Below are positions 54,907 through 64,000 of a stretch of DNA of 64,000 bases, in pieces (the first letter of the stretch is position 1; each line of letters opens with the position of its first letter). The position numbers were made by a program, and so were the translations under genes. The DNA is taken from NCBI GenBank assembly GCA_031763025.1, contig JASSKH010000031.1, forward strand, positions 1-64,000, written 5' to 3'. The stretch comes from Macrocystis pyrifera. Lineage: Eukaryota; Sar; Phaeophyceae; Laminariales; Laminariaceae. The notes under the pieces are model-generated. The model made no database searches and had not been told where the DNA came from. It was given only the letters and a program-made list of their open reading frames with translations.

Positions 54907-55556
54907 GTGCGTTGGGAGGGTCGACGACCAGGAGGGGGGAACCTGTTACCGCGATACAGCAGCAGGACGAGGAGCACGACAATCTTGTGGGAGGCCCAGG
55001 GCCAAGGCGGGGGTCGACCCAAGGGAACGGGGCGGCCGGTAACGCGGGGGACGATCAGTCTTCAGCAGGAGGGTCGGGCAACAACGACGACGGTAGAGTG
55101 CGAGCAAATACCCTGAGTAGCCTGGGTACGAGTAGGAACGTGCACTTTGAGGGTAGCCAGACCGTACACCAAGGAGCTCACATGCGGTCGGGTAGGGGGC
55201 GGGGGGGACGGCTCGTATGGGAACCGTGAGCAGTCCAACTCCATGCAACATGCCCCATCGCAGCGCAACGACCAATTTTTTTCCCGGAAACGAGTTTCAG
55301 GGGCCCCCATGATCGGGGGGAGGGAGTTCGTATCAGCAGGAGGCGGGGGGGGGGGAGGCGGGCTATCCATCAGCTCACGACCTTTAACGGGCCCTCACAG
55401 GCACCCTGGGGCCCGGGAGGCCCGCCGCCGCAGCAGCAGCAGCAGCAGCAGGGGTAGGCACTGCAGCAGCCGAATAGCCGGGGCACACCACAGCAGCTAC
55501 AGCAAGAGTGGGCACCACAGCAAGAAGGGTGGGCATACGGGGGGGGGGGGGGGGGG

Positions 55557-55612
<56 letters not shown>

Positions 55613-56470
55613 GTGGGCATCAGAGCAATGCGGCAGGGAAAACGCGGGGGGGAGGGGGGGGGGGGGGGGGATAGGTTGGGGCGGGGGGGGAGTACCGAAT
55701 CCGCGACAGCAGCAACAGCGGCCAAGCATGCGGCTACAGTAGCAGCAGCAGCAGTCAGGCCTGGGGGGGGGTTCGGGGATGTAAGCGAGTGGGAGATAGA
55801 CGTGTCGGGGTCGCGACAGCGGCAGATGGGGGCACCCGAAGGACAGTGGGGGTGGGCGGGGGAGGAGACAAGTCGGTGGGAGAGGGGAGCACGGAGGTTG
55901 CACCGGCAGCCGCAGCACGAAGCAACTCCGGGGTGGGGGGACGACATCAGTTCAGTACTGAGCACCAGGCCGCAGTGGGGGGGAGGGGGGAGCATCGAAT
56001 ATCTCGTCCGGGTTGCAAGGTTGGGAGGGGGGGGGAAGGATGGGGGGGGGGGAGGCGGGGAGCGGGGAAGCAAGCCATCAGTAGCGGAGACGATGTGGCG
56101 CAAGAGCAACCGCACAATAGTGGTCTGGTCATCACTGCGCGGGGAGGGGAAATCCCCACCCTTTGATTCGGCGGATGCCTTGGGTACGACTATAGGGATC
56201 TTCATCGTCAAGGGGGAAGGGACACAGCAGGTAGCAGCGCTGAGCAACATTGATGTGCGGAATTTCGCGCAGAGGGACCATTTTGGCTTCGGGGGAGGAA
56301 GCGCGCGGTGGTTTTGTCAGAAACAGGTGCGACATCCGGCCGGCGCGTTGAAGATCAGAAGCGTTGGGAGGTTGCACAGGGGTTGTTGGGGAAGGTGTCG
56401 GGGAAATCGGTGAAGGCGGCAAGCTTAGTGCGAGTTTAGCTACGACGGCTGGGGCAGTTTTGTCGCGGGT
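54907..56470 (+). pseudogene. DIRS-like gag region, low complexity
   Basis: Several overlapping frames are rich in Gly, Ser, Arg and Gln. They include an 18-Gln run from (CAG)n at 55558-55611 and G-runs up to 18 bases. RNVHFEGSQTVHQGAHMRSG near 55135 and ALGTTIGIFIVKGEGTQQVA near 56177 look protein-like, but the frame changes repeatedly at G-runs. A gag role is inferred only from position before the RT. The long minus-strand Pro/Leu frames are mirror artefacts. Confidence 0.5.
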
Positions 56471-56512
56471 AACCAGGGGGGGGAAGAGGGGGTAGGGAGG
56501 GTTGTGTAATGG

Positions 56513-58110
56513 TTGGGGGGTTCGTTGACAGCACCCCACATGGACCCAGAGCGCGTACAAGCGTTCTTCGGGGACAAGCACCAATTCCCGGAAATCGACA
56601 AGTTGAGGCACATAGCGCGCGTGGGGGTACCGGTAGACGTTGGGCCAGGGGGGAACCTTACACAGGAACTTGCATACGGAAACCATTCAAGCGCGCAGAA
56701 ATTTAGCGACGCAGTGTGGGAAAAAGCGGTTGCGGACGTGGCGGGGGGCAGGGCGATTTTTTCCCAAAGAAGCAAACAGAGAAGGTTCCGGGACTGCGGG
56801 TGTCCCGGGTACGTATTAGGGCGAGTACCTTTACGTCAATTTGCGCTTGCAGTTTGGGTGGAGGGGTAGTCCGGGGTGGTGGGGCGTGATATCAGCTGCG
56901 ATGCAGCATGCGCAACGCAACACCACGAGAGCATCCGCGCGGTAGAGCACGTGACGGTTGCGCAGGCAACGGGGCGTCAAGTAGCCCAGTGGCCGGCAGA
57001 GTGCGTAGTGCGGCCAGCGAACGAGGGAGGGCAGGACGACCCAGCCTTTGTGTTTTTTTTTTTTTTTTTTTTTTATGGATGATGCCATCTCAGCAGAAGT
57101 TCAGTGGGATCCGGAAGGGGCGCGGTGTTTTGACTTGTCTCGATCGCCTAGCGGGAATCCACAAGCAGGCTATGGGCGAGAGGTCAGAAGGGGAGGAGCC
57201 GTTACTTTCGAAAACAAAAAGGTGACAGGCTGGGCAACGCAACAAGAGGTGTTGGGGTACGATGTTGACACAGAGAGCATGACTATTGCCCTCCCGAAAC
57301 GACAGTGGACGAATTACGCGCGCGATTGGCAGATTGGCCAGCAGGGCGGCAGACGGTAACGGTGAGGGAGGTGCTAGTGTTAGCAGGGAAGTTGCACCAC
57401 GCATCCTTTGTAATCCGGCCCGGACGGTACTTCGTCCGTCGGCTTCTGCAGTTATCTAATCTGCATCTGATGGCGTGGAGCGGGCCGGGGGGGGGGGGGG
57501 GGTGCGTGGGGTAGGTTCAGAAAGCAGAAGGAAGCGAGACGAGTTCTACGGTTGTCGCGGGAGTTCATGGCAGACGTGGGAGGGTGGAGATGGTTTTTGG
57601 AGACGGGGGGGGGGTACGGGGGAGAGAGCATAACAGCACCGTCTTTCAGCTTCGTGAAGCAGCGGCCGAGTAGAACCTGGTTTTCGGACGCTTCATTGAC
57701 AGCGATAGGGGGTTGTGCATGGAAACGGGGGTGTACTGGAGATTCGCCCTGCCAGAAGAGGTGCAGAAACGTACGATAAAGGGGGGGCAGGCGGTAGCTG
57801 ATTTAATTTCCATTAACCTGTTGGAGGTCATGGCCATGGGGGTGACGGCGTTCGTAATGGTAGACATGAGGGGGGAGAGACCGGGTAGGAAGGGGGGGGC
57901 AGTTTTGATGAGGGCAGATAACGAAGCAGCTGTAACCTGGGTAAAGAGGTGTCGTCGTGGGGGGGGATAAGAAACAAGCGAGGGTAGGGGCATTGATGAG
58001 AATGATGGGGGCGTTGGAAGCAAGGGGAAGGTGGTGTTTCAGGCAAGGCACGTACGGGGGGTCGATAACAGGTTGGCAGATGGTCTGACTAGGTGGCGAG
58101 AGGAACAGGT
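56513..58110 (+). pseudogene. DIRS-like RT and RNase H, several frameshifts, part of RT missing
   Basis: The RT start reads AYGNHSSAQKFSDAVWEKAV at about 56675-56734, then the frame shifts at T6 (near 56756) to FPKKQTEKVPGLRVS. The middle fingers/palm part is not recognisable, and a T24 run (57051-57074) stands just before the catalytic MDDAIS. The thumb side has EVLGYDVDT and REVLVLAGKLHHASFVIRPG. RNase H residues: Asp in WFSDASLTAIGG (57681), Glu in NLLEVMAM (57820) and Asp in MRADNEAAVTWV (57915), followed by RHVRGVDNRLADGLTRW. All three catalytic residues exist but in different frames. Confidence 0.8.
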
Positions 58111-59310
58111 TCTCGAGAAACAGAACGCAGAATGTCCCGAAATCGCTTGGCAGGTGCAGGAACTGGGATCGGGGAGCAGCTAGTGTGTTCGGAGATATGG
58201 CGAGAGAGTACGCATTTGAAAGAGTTGCAGCTTCGTCTCGAAAACTTACGAGGCGAATTGGAGGATGTGGGTGAGCTGGAGATTGTTGGTCGGGAAGGGG
58301 TGTTGGCTGCAGAAAGACATGGGGAAGATGGAGTTAGTGGGGGAGTTGGTCGAGTTCATGGGGTACTGCTGCGCAGAAAAAAGGGAACCAGGAGTCGACG
58401 GTAGTAGGCAAGTTAGTGGCGATTAATTTCTACCATGAGCAGTTCGTGGGGCTTTCGTTGCCCATGAGTAACCCATTGATCAGATCGGTGAGGCAAGGTA
58501 TCAAGAGGGCACACGTAGAGACGGGTAGTCAGCAGAGGGTAAGAAGACCATTGACTTGGGGGATGCTGAAGGGGATGCAAGGAAGCACTGCATCATGGGG
58601 GCAAGGGGGGAGGGTGTTATGGATAGGTCTGACACTGTCCTATTTTTTTTATGTTGTTGCGAGCGTCAGAATTGTTTGCCAAGGAGAGAGGGGTGTATCA
58701 CAAGGTATACTGCATAAGGAGGGGGGATGTCGCGTTTTTCAGAGTTAACGATCAACTGGCGGAGGGTAGCATTCGGAAGCAAATAAGGTAGAGGTGAGGT
58801 TCAGGGGATCGAAGGGAGACCAAGGAAGAAAAGGAGCGGTACTAGTCAGGACAAGATCAGGACGGGGTGGAGGAGAGGAAGGAGGGGCATTGGGGCTATT
58901 GGTGGAGCTTTCGAAACGTACAATGACGGGGAGTTGACAAGGGAAGCCCCTTTGATGTCATATCGAGGAACGGACGGTTGGAGGGTCGGGCCAGGGGGAA
59001 GGCAACCCAGTGCTGGAGGAAGGGTCTCGCCAGTGTAGAGAGGAGGTGGAAGGAAGAGGGGAGAGGAGCGGGGGCAAGCCTGATTCCGGAAGAATTCGCG
59101 TTGCATTCGGGGAGAATAGGGGGGGCAACCAAACTGGCCGCGAGAAGAGTGCCAGAGGCAGTGATTAGGAAAGAAGGGAGATGGTCGTCGGACTCGTTTA
59201 TGGTGTACGTTAGGGCTAACATGGAAGACCCGGTATGGGTATCAGAGGTGCTGGAGCATGGGGAGGGGGAGTTTGAGAGACAGCCAGGACAAGGAACGAG
59301 ATGGGGTTAA
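58093..59310 (+). pseudogene. Tyrosine recombinase of the DIRS-like element, frameshifted
   Basis: The N-terminal, DNA-binding half reads VAINFYHEQFVGLSLPMSNP and RRPLTWGMLKGM (58416-58600). The box I Arg lies in LLRASELFA near 58653-58680, in a frame offset from the preceding ORF at a T8 run. Box II is LHSGRIGGATKLAA (about 59099-59140), and the nucleophile is the Tyr of FMVYVRAN (about 59200). Thus R, H-x-x-R and Y are all encoded but no single frame joins them. This enzyme class inserts a circular DNA intermediate by recombination. Confidence 0.82.
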
Positions 59311-59690
59311 ATACAATAGGTGCTACACCGCCCGGTATAGTAAGGACCGCTTGGGAAGCTGCAAAGTGCCCGAACAGTGCTTACACATATCCGGACGAAG
59401 GGGGAAAGGAACCGCGGTCTCGTGAGGGGAGGCGTTCCACTAGCGGAGCGCGACCGGTAAGGAGGTCGACCGCGTTTCGTTTGTGTGGAGGAGGGGGGAG
59501 GCGTAAGCAAGCGAAAAGGGACGAGGCGACCCCCCCCCTTTTCTCTTCCATCCGGCTATTTTATATAGGGGTAAGGAAGGCGTACGCACGCAGGGGGGGG
59601 ACGGTCCAGGGTCCAGGGCAGCCCCCCCCCCCCCCCCATTTCGGCTTCTTCAATTAATATCAAGCATTTTTTCGTGGAAGTGAACAACCA

Positions 59691-60017
59691 AAGAGGAAGG
59701 TTGTCGTAGGGGCAACCTGGTGTTTGGAGGGTAACGGGTAGAAAAGATAAACCAGTGAAGGAATGAGACGGTTTCGGAGGGTTTCCCATATAATAACAAG
59801 GGATGTTTAGTACGGGGGTAAGAATGAAAAGTAGTAGAAGTTCCGGATGTTTGATGAAGAAAGACCAACGCAGTTCAGATACGAGCAAGCAGCGGTAGAG
59901 CGGTGTGAAGCGGGGTCGTCGGTGCAGCGAGTATCCAGGATAGATAGCTGACGGGCAAGACCCTGCACGAGCTGAATAGAACCGGGCAAGGGACGTCAGG
60001 GAGTCGTCTGGTTGTTT
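59691..60017 (+). repeat. Right B repeat of the DIRS-like element
   Basis: It is the near-identical partner of 54525-54853, with differences such as AAAAGATAAACC against AAAATATAAACC. It ends in a T run followed by C7, where the left copy has TTTGACAGG. Confidence 0.9.
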
Positions 60018-60096
60018 TTTTTTTTCCCCCCCACCCTCCCGCAACCAATTTCCACGGCGGATGGGCAAACGGAGGGGAAGGAGACACAGTGGTCGA

Positions 60097-60311
60097 TTAG
60101 TAATGGCTTAATCCCGATCGCACGGGCCGTTTGAAACGGAATCATTACATATTAATCGTTTGGTTTTCGTGGTGGGTTCCCGATCGCACGGGCCGTTAGA
60201 AACGGATCCACTAGAAAGCACGCGTAAGTGGCGGTCGATTAAGTGATAGCATAATCCCGACCGCACGGGCCGTTAGAAACGGAATCATCACATAATCGTT
60301 TAGCAATCGTG
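60097..60311 (+). repeat. Three short repeats with GATCGCACGGGCCGTTAGAA
   Basis: CGCACGGGCCGTTWGAAACGG occurs near 60119, 60186 and 60258. The first and third copies also share AATCAT(T/C)ACAT and a TCGTGGTGGG-like end, a 142-bp period. They lie between the right B and A repeats of the DIRS-like element and may be part of its terminal structure. Confidence 0.8.
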
Positions 60312-60313
60312 GT

Positions 60314-60411
60314 GGGTATTAATATCAGTCTTAGTGCATGTAATTTGGAAGAAAATATAGAGTGTTTGCGATAGAGGTAAAAAAAAAACAACAACTTTAC
60401 TTCCGCTAAAA
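60314..60411 (+). repeat. Right A repeat of the DIRS-like element
   Basis: GGTATTAATATCAGTCTTAG through ACTTTACTTCCGCTAAAA matches 54436-54525, with small indels and a longer A/CAA tract. Confidence 0.85.
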
Positions 60412-60750
60412 AAAGTGAATTTCCTTCCCTTCCTGATTTCGGTGTGTTTGCGAGTGAGGTAAACCAAATCCTGCAGGCGACGCCTCCGAAAATAAGAAGG
60501 GAAGTGGAGAGGTGAGGCAAAGCGGCAACAAAAAAAAAGAACGGAAAAAAAAAACAGCGGCTGCAGCGGCAGCCCAGCAACGTTTCGGCGGCAGAGTTGA
60601 TCGCGAAGCCACCATTGCCATCCCACGACTACAAGCAGCAGCACAGCAAGCGGCAGCTAGCTGGCGATAGCCGCCGCTAGGTGCAGCTTGAGCAACAAAA
60701 ATAAACAGCGTCAGTACCAGCACCAGCACCAACCAGTTTCCGTTTTTGGA
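60412..60750. other. No recognisable gene
   Basis: A-rich and GCAGC-rich stretches lead into the CTG array. Confidence 0.4.
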
Positions 60751-60802
<52 letters not shown>

Positions 60803-60908
60803 GCTCGGCCTACGCAAGCCACAGCGCCGGCGCGCTCCGCTCCGCCGCCGCCGCCGCAGCCGCAGCCGCAGCCGCAGCCGCAACCGCAGCCGCCGCCGCG
60901 GCTGCTGA

Positions 60909-60956
<48 letters not shown>

Positions 60957-60961
60957 GCTGC
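60751..60961 (+). repeat. CTG microsatellites flanking a GCC/GCAGCC stretch
   Basis: CTG repeats at about 60751-60802 and 60913-60958, with a GCCGCAGCC array between. Depending on frame they give Leu, Ala, Cys or, on the other strand, Gln and Arg runs. No gene is claimed. Confidence 0.9.
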
Positions 60962-61590
60962 TGCCGCAGTATGGTGAAATCGAAATGATACACGAGCTGT
61001 CATGCTGTCGCGCTCTGTACGAGCACGAGTACGAGTACGAGTGAGTACGAGTCCTTTTTGGGACGACGCATCCTCCACGTCGTCACCAAGCGGGCGAAAG
61101 CGTGTACCGTAGCAGCGGCGGCGGCCCGCTGGCACAATCTACCGCCGCTCGTGCGCGCTATACCCAAGCTACACCTCTCGAGCCTCTGTGCTCCCAGCAG
61201 TTGTCGTGATGCGTACGGCAAGCAGCATGGTGGCATGGAAGATGCTCGGTGTTTTGATCCTTCGTGTTCGAGATTTGAGTTGCGTTCTGCGTCGGGATAA
61301 TGCTCGGTGCGTGTAGGCCAATGAAACAGAGAGCCAAAAGTTACCGTAACTTTCGCTGAAATCCTTACTTCGCTAAAGTACTTTTCGGCCGTTTTTTCGG
61401 AAATTTACCTCAAAAATTTACCTCGGGAGAATTTTCAGAGAAGTAAAAGTAAAAAAAAAAAAAACGCAAACACTCCAATACAGGAACCATGCTGCTGCTG
61501 TACGCTGTACCTGGAGTTTTTATTTATTTATTTCCCGAACACGGTTGATTTATCGATATACGGGGTTGGTGAATACTAAACCACAAGCGT
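60962..61590. other. No firm gene; one weak protein-like segment
   Basis: The plus frame 61058-61300 contains ARWHNLPPLVRAIPKL, reminiscent of the C-terminal end of some non-LTR RT proteins (WNxLP). The rest does not match, so this is only a hint. A12 and TTTATTTATTTA tracts follow. Confidence 0.3.
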
Positions 61591-61830
61591 ACAGGGGGGG
61601 TGGCTCGCAGTATGCTTTTTACACATACGTACATAAAGGACGTATACAATATACCCATAATACTAAAACTGTACGGCAAGGTACCGAAGGACCCTTTGGC
61701 TCGCAGATGGCTAGCAGCACGCTTTTTACACATACGTAATATGTCCATACTAAAACTGCTAGATCCCGAGGGACCCTTTGGCTCGCAGTATGCTTTTTGC
61801 ACAAACGTACATAGGGGACGTATGTGTGTG
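61591..61830 (+). repeat. Three tandem copies, 82-96 bp period
   Basis: GGCTCGCAG recurs at 61602, 61698 and 61780, each followed by GCTTTTTACACATACGTA or a variant. The last two are preceded by GGACCCTTT. Confidence 0.8.
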
Positions 61831-62536
61831 CATGTGTATATGTGTACGTATGTTTGTCAAATTTTCGTACTTTTGCCAACTTTTCTCTTCGCACGAGCCC
61901 TTTTAGGCAAAACAATGAGTACACGGACACGGGAAGCCCTGCCGGACACATTGGTGTAGGTCTCGGCGCGATCCGTGCACTCTGAAGCGCGTGGCAGGCG
62001 TTTATATATTTTTTTCCGGCGGGAGTGGATAAGACGATTTCCCTGGTTTCAGTCAAGAGGCCTTATTTTGTACGTACGTATCGGTATTTTGTCATGCTCT
62101 CTGTTTTCTCCCCCCGGCTCTCATGAGCTGTGAGCACACAGCTCACAGGCATATACCAGGTACACAACACACAACAGACAACATGCACAGATCCCATCGT
62201 TCCAACGCTGCCGCCCACACGCCGTGCGTGTTCGACACACCCATATGCGCAGTGTTGCTGTGGTTGGTTGTGTCTGTCGGAGCCTGGCGTCCGCATTCCA
62301 TCGTCTGCCATATATTTTTTTATCCTTATTAATATGTACCCAGCATGGACGTATAAAAATTATCCCATACGACATACATTTTTTTGGGTTGTTGCACGGA
62401 GCACGGACCACCGCCTAGAGAACAATACCCACAGCAGTGCACAGAGCGTGCTTACCTCCAGCTTCCTACAGCACCACAACCAACCCTGCTGCCCAGCAGC
62501 AGCAGTGGGCACACCTTGCGCCCTAATTTATATTTC
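61831..62536. other. No recognisable gene
   Basis: A TACCAGGTACACAACACACA stretch lies near 62154. The frames across 62130-62729 have no domain I know. Confidence 0.4.
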
Positions 62537-64000
62537 TGCACCTTGTGGGTGGGAACAGGGTGCCAAATGGGAAGAGGTTTCGGCAGATTCGAGGTACCAA
62601 GCGGGAGCAGGGTGCCAAACGCAAAAACAACAATATACGGGAGTGATCCCATTAGGCACCCTGCTCCCACCGCCAGGGCTCACAAATAAAATTGTTGCAG
62701 GAGATTACCATTGCGGGGGACCATCGTAAATAGGACCAAATACTGCTAGTAAAAAAAGGGAACATATAGTTTTTTTGTGTGTAGGGTCCTATTTACTATG
62801 GTCTCCCGTAATACAAACACCCCAATCCCACTCAGAGCTGCAGAAATCGTCCCCAGACACGAAACTAGCAAATAAAAATATAGGAACTCGCATATGCGGG
62901 AGCCGATTGGCGAAAACAAAGACGGGTTTTGAGCCCGAGCTGTGCCTTCGGGTGGGATCAGGGCGGCTGGTGGGCCTCCGGCGGCTCTTCGGAGGGATGA
63001 TTCTATTTTTGCACCTTGTGGGTGGGAGCAAGGTGCCAAATGGAAAGGGCCCACGGCGAGGTCGAGGTACCAAGCGGAAGCAGGGTGGCAAACGCAAACT
63101 AAATTTTTAGGCAGGCACGACTCCGATCTGATCCAACCCGGGTGTGATCCCGTGGGCACCCTGCTCCCCCCTGTGGCGTCTGGGACATGCATCACGGTTT
63201 GAGCAAGATCATGCACACCTACACACATAGCTCATAAATGATGTTGTGGCCGGAGATCAGTACAAAGCACCCTGATCCCTTTCAGAGGAATAACAATCGT
63301 CCGCAGACACGGCAGAAGCAACAAGAAAAAATGTACGAACTCGCATACGCGGGATCGGGAATCGAACCTATTGGTGAAACAATAGACGGATTATCGCCCG
63401 AGCTGTGCCTCTGGATGAGATCAGGGTGTCCGGTGGGCCCCCAGCGGCTTCTTCCACCGGGATGATTCCATTTCTACACCTTCTGGGTGGGAACAGCGTG
63501 ATAAATGGGAGGGATTCAAACTACTCAATTGGAACAGGGTGCTTTGTAGTATTCTCCGGCTGCTCCTGCCGAGGGCTAAGTATATCTCTAAACCATTAAG
63601 TGGGAGCAGGGTGTCAAACGGGAAAAGTTTCGAAATATTCGAAGTACCAAATGGGATCAGGGTAGTTGGTGGGCCTCCGGCGGCTCCTGCGGAGGGCTAA
63701 TATCATTTCTGCACCTTGTGGATGGGAGCAGGGTACCAAATGGGATCATATCCGGGTGGAATCAGGGTGCGGCTGGGATCAGGAGGGAAATGCTTAAAGG
63801 TCCGCACCACCTGTTTACCTTGAATGAACATTGTCTAGTAGTATGTACTGATGGGTGTTGGTCTGATTGTGAGCACGAAGTGGGCACAGGGTGTTTTGTA
63901 GTAACTACGGCGGTCCTGAGAGGATTCACGCCCTCGCAGACGGCCGCTGTTGCGAAACATAGGCCGGTGGGGTGCCTGTGGATGGGATCAGGGTAGTTGG
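62537..64000 (+). repeat. Diverged repeat modules of about 470 bp, continuing past the window end
   Basis: TGCACCTTGTGGGTGGGA starts at 62537, 63010, 63475 (diverged) and 63710. TGGGCCTCCGGCGGCTC occurs at about 62971, 63434 (diverged) and 63670. GGAGCAGGGTGCCAAA-like words recur many times. CCCGAGCTGTGCC appears near 62935 and 63399. The final bases (GGGATCAGGGTAGTTGG) repeat the stretch at about 63654, so the array goes on. Long frames here come from the repeats. Confidence 0.8.
62713..62814. mobile_element. Small foldback element (MITE), copy 2
   Basis: The left arm ATTGCGGGGGACCATCGTAA and the inverted right arm ATTACGGGAGACCATAGTAA both continue ATAGGACC, around a loop of about 45 bases. 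It matches the arms at 46103-46209 and lies within the repeat modules. Confidence 0.75.

Larger units (their letters stand above)
54436..60411 (+). mobile_element. DIRS/Ngaro-like tyrosine-recombinase retrotransposon
   Basis: Order on the plus strand: left repeats A (54436-54525) and B (54525-54853), a low-complexity gag-like region, RT, RNase H, tyrosine recombinase, B again (59691-60017), a spacer with three short repeats, and A again (60314-60411). A tyrosine recombinase replacing the integrase, plus complex terminal repeats and no target duplication, define the DIRS order. RT spacing (GNHSSA...FPKK...MDDAIS...REVLVLAGKLHHA) is typical. Most frame breaks fall at homopolymer runs. Family within the order (Ngaro, PAT or DIRS1) is unresolved. 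Confidence 0.85.

Noticed and set aside
55370-56250. Long Pro/Leu/Cys-rich minus-strand frames
   Set aside because: They are the complement of G-run and CAG arrays in the gag-like region of the DIRS-like element.
60677-61135. Poly-Gln/Ala protein on the minus strand (and poly-Leu on the plus strand)
   Set aside because: CTG repeats are open in several frames on both strands. Nothing outside the repeat supports a gene.

Overview
The window starts with six CCCTAA telomeric repeats, so its left edge is a chromosome end of a eukaryote with a TTAGGG-type telomere. The only convincing host gene has GT-AG introns and encodes a secreted or surface right-handed beta-helix protein with a C-terminal multi-pass membrane domain. 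I know this architecture mainly from stramenopiles, above all brown algae. Together with DIRS/Ngaro-like, Ty3-like, LINE and hAT-like elements, this makes a brown alga or related stramenopile the best guess. That assignment is an inference; no species is claimed.

Layout. 1-36 telomere. 37-3087 a truncated, frameshifted Ty3-type integrase fragment. 3.9-7.1 kb minisatellites and a subtelomeric satellite of about 208 bp, split by a hAT-like non-autonomous element with a perfect 8-bp target duplication. 7.1-11.4 kb no recognisable gene. 11.4-24.4 kb one 12-exon gene on the minus strand. 25.6-26.5 kb a decayed LINE tail. 27.45-31.57 kb four tandem copies of a 1.03-kb unit with telomere-like junctions. 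31.1-45.7 kb a nest of LINEs on both strands, two tRNA-derived SINE copies and a second hAT-like element. 46-49 kb a palindrome-rich 43-bp minisatellite, a foldback element and an interstitial telomeric tract. 51.1-53.5 kb a minus-oriented LTR retrotransposon with only gag remnants. 54.4-60.4 kb a DIRS/Ngaro-like tyrosine-recombinase retrotransposon with RT, RNase H and recombinase, broken by homopolymer indels. 60.7-64 kb CTG arrays and low-order repeats.

The host gene is modular. After a signal-peptide exon come seven exons of 78-84 or 318 bp, all starting and ending in phase 1, carrying beta-helix rungs of the type GG-A-I ... F-x-N-N. Then come a cysteine-containing stalk and about eight membrane helices. 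The exon lengths sum to 3258 bp (1085 codons plus stop) with no frame conflict, which is strong internal support. Nearly everything else is mobile DNA or tandem repeat, and nested insertions allow several events to be put in order.
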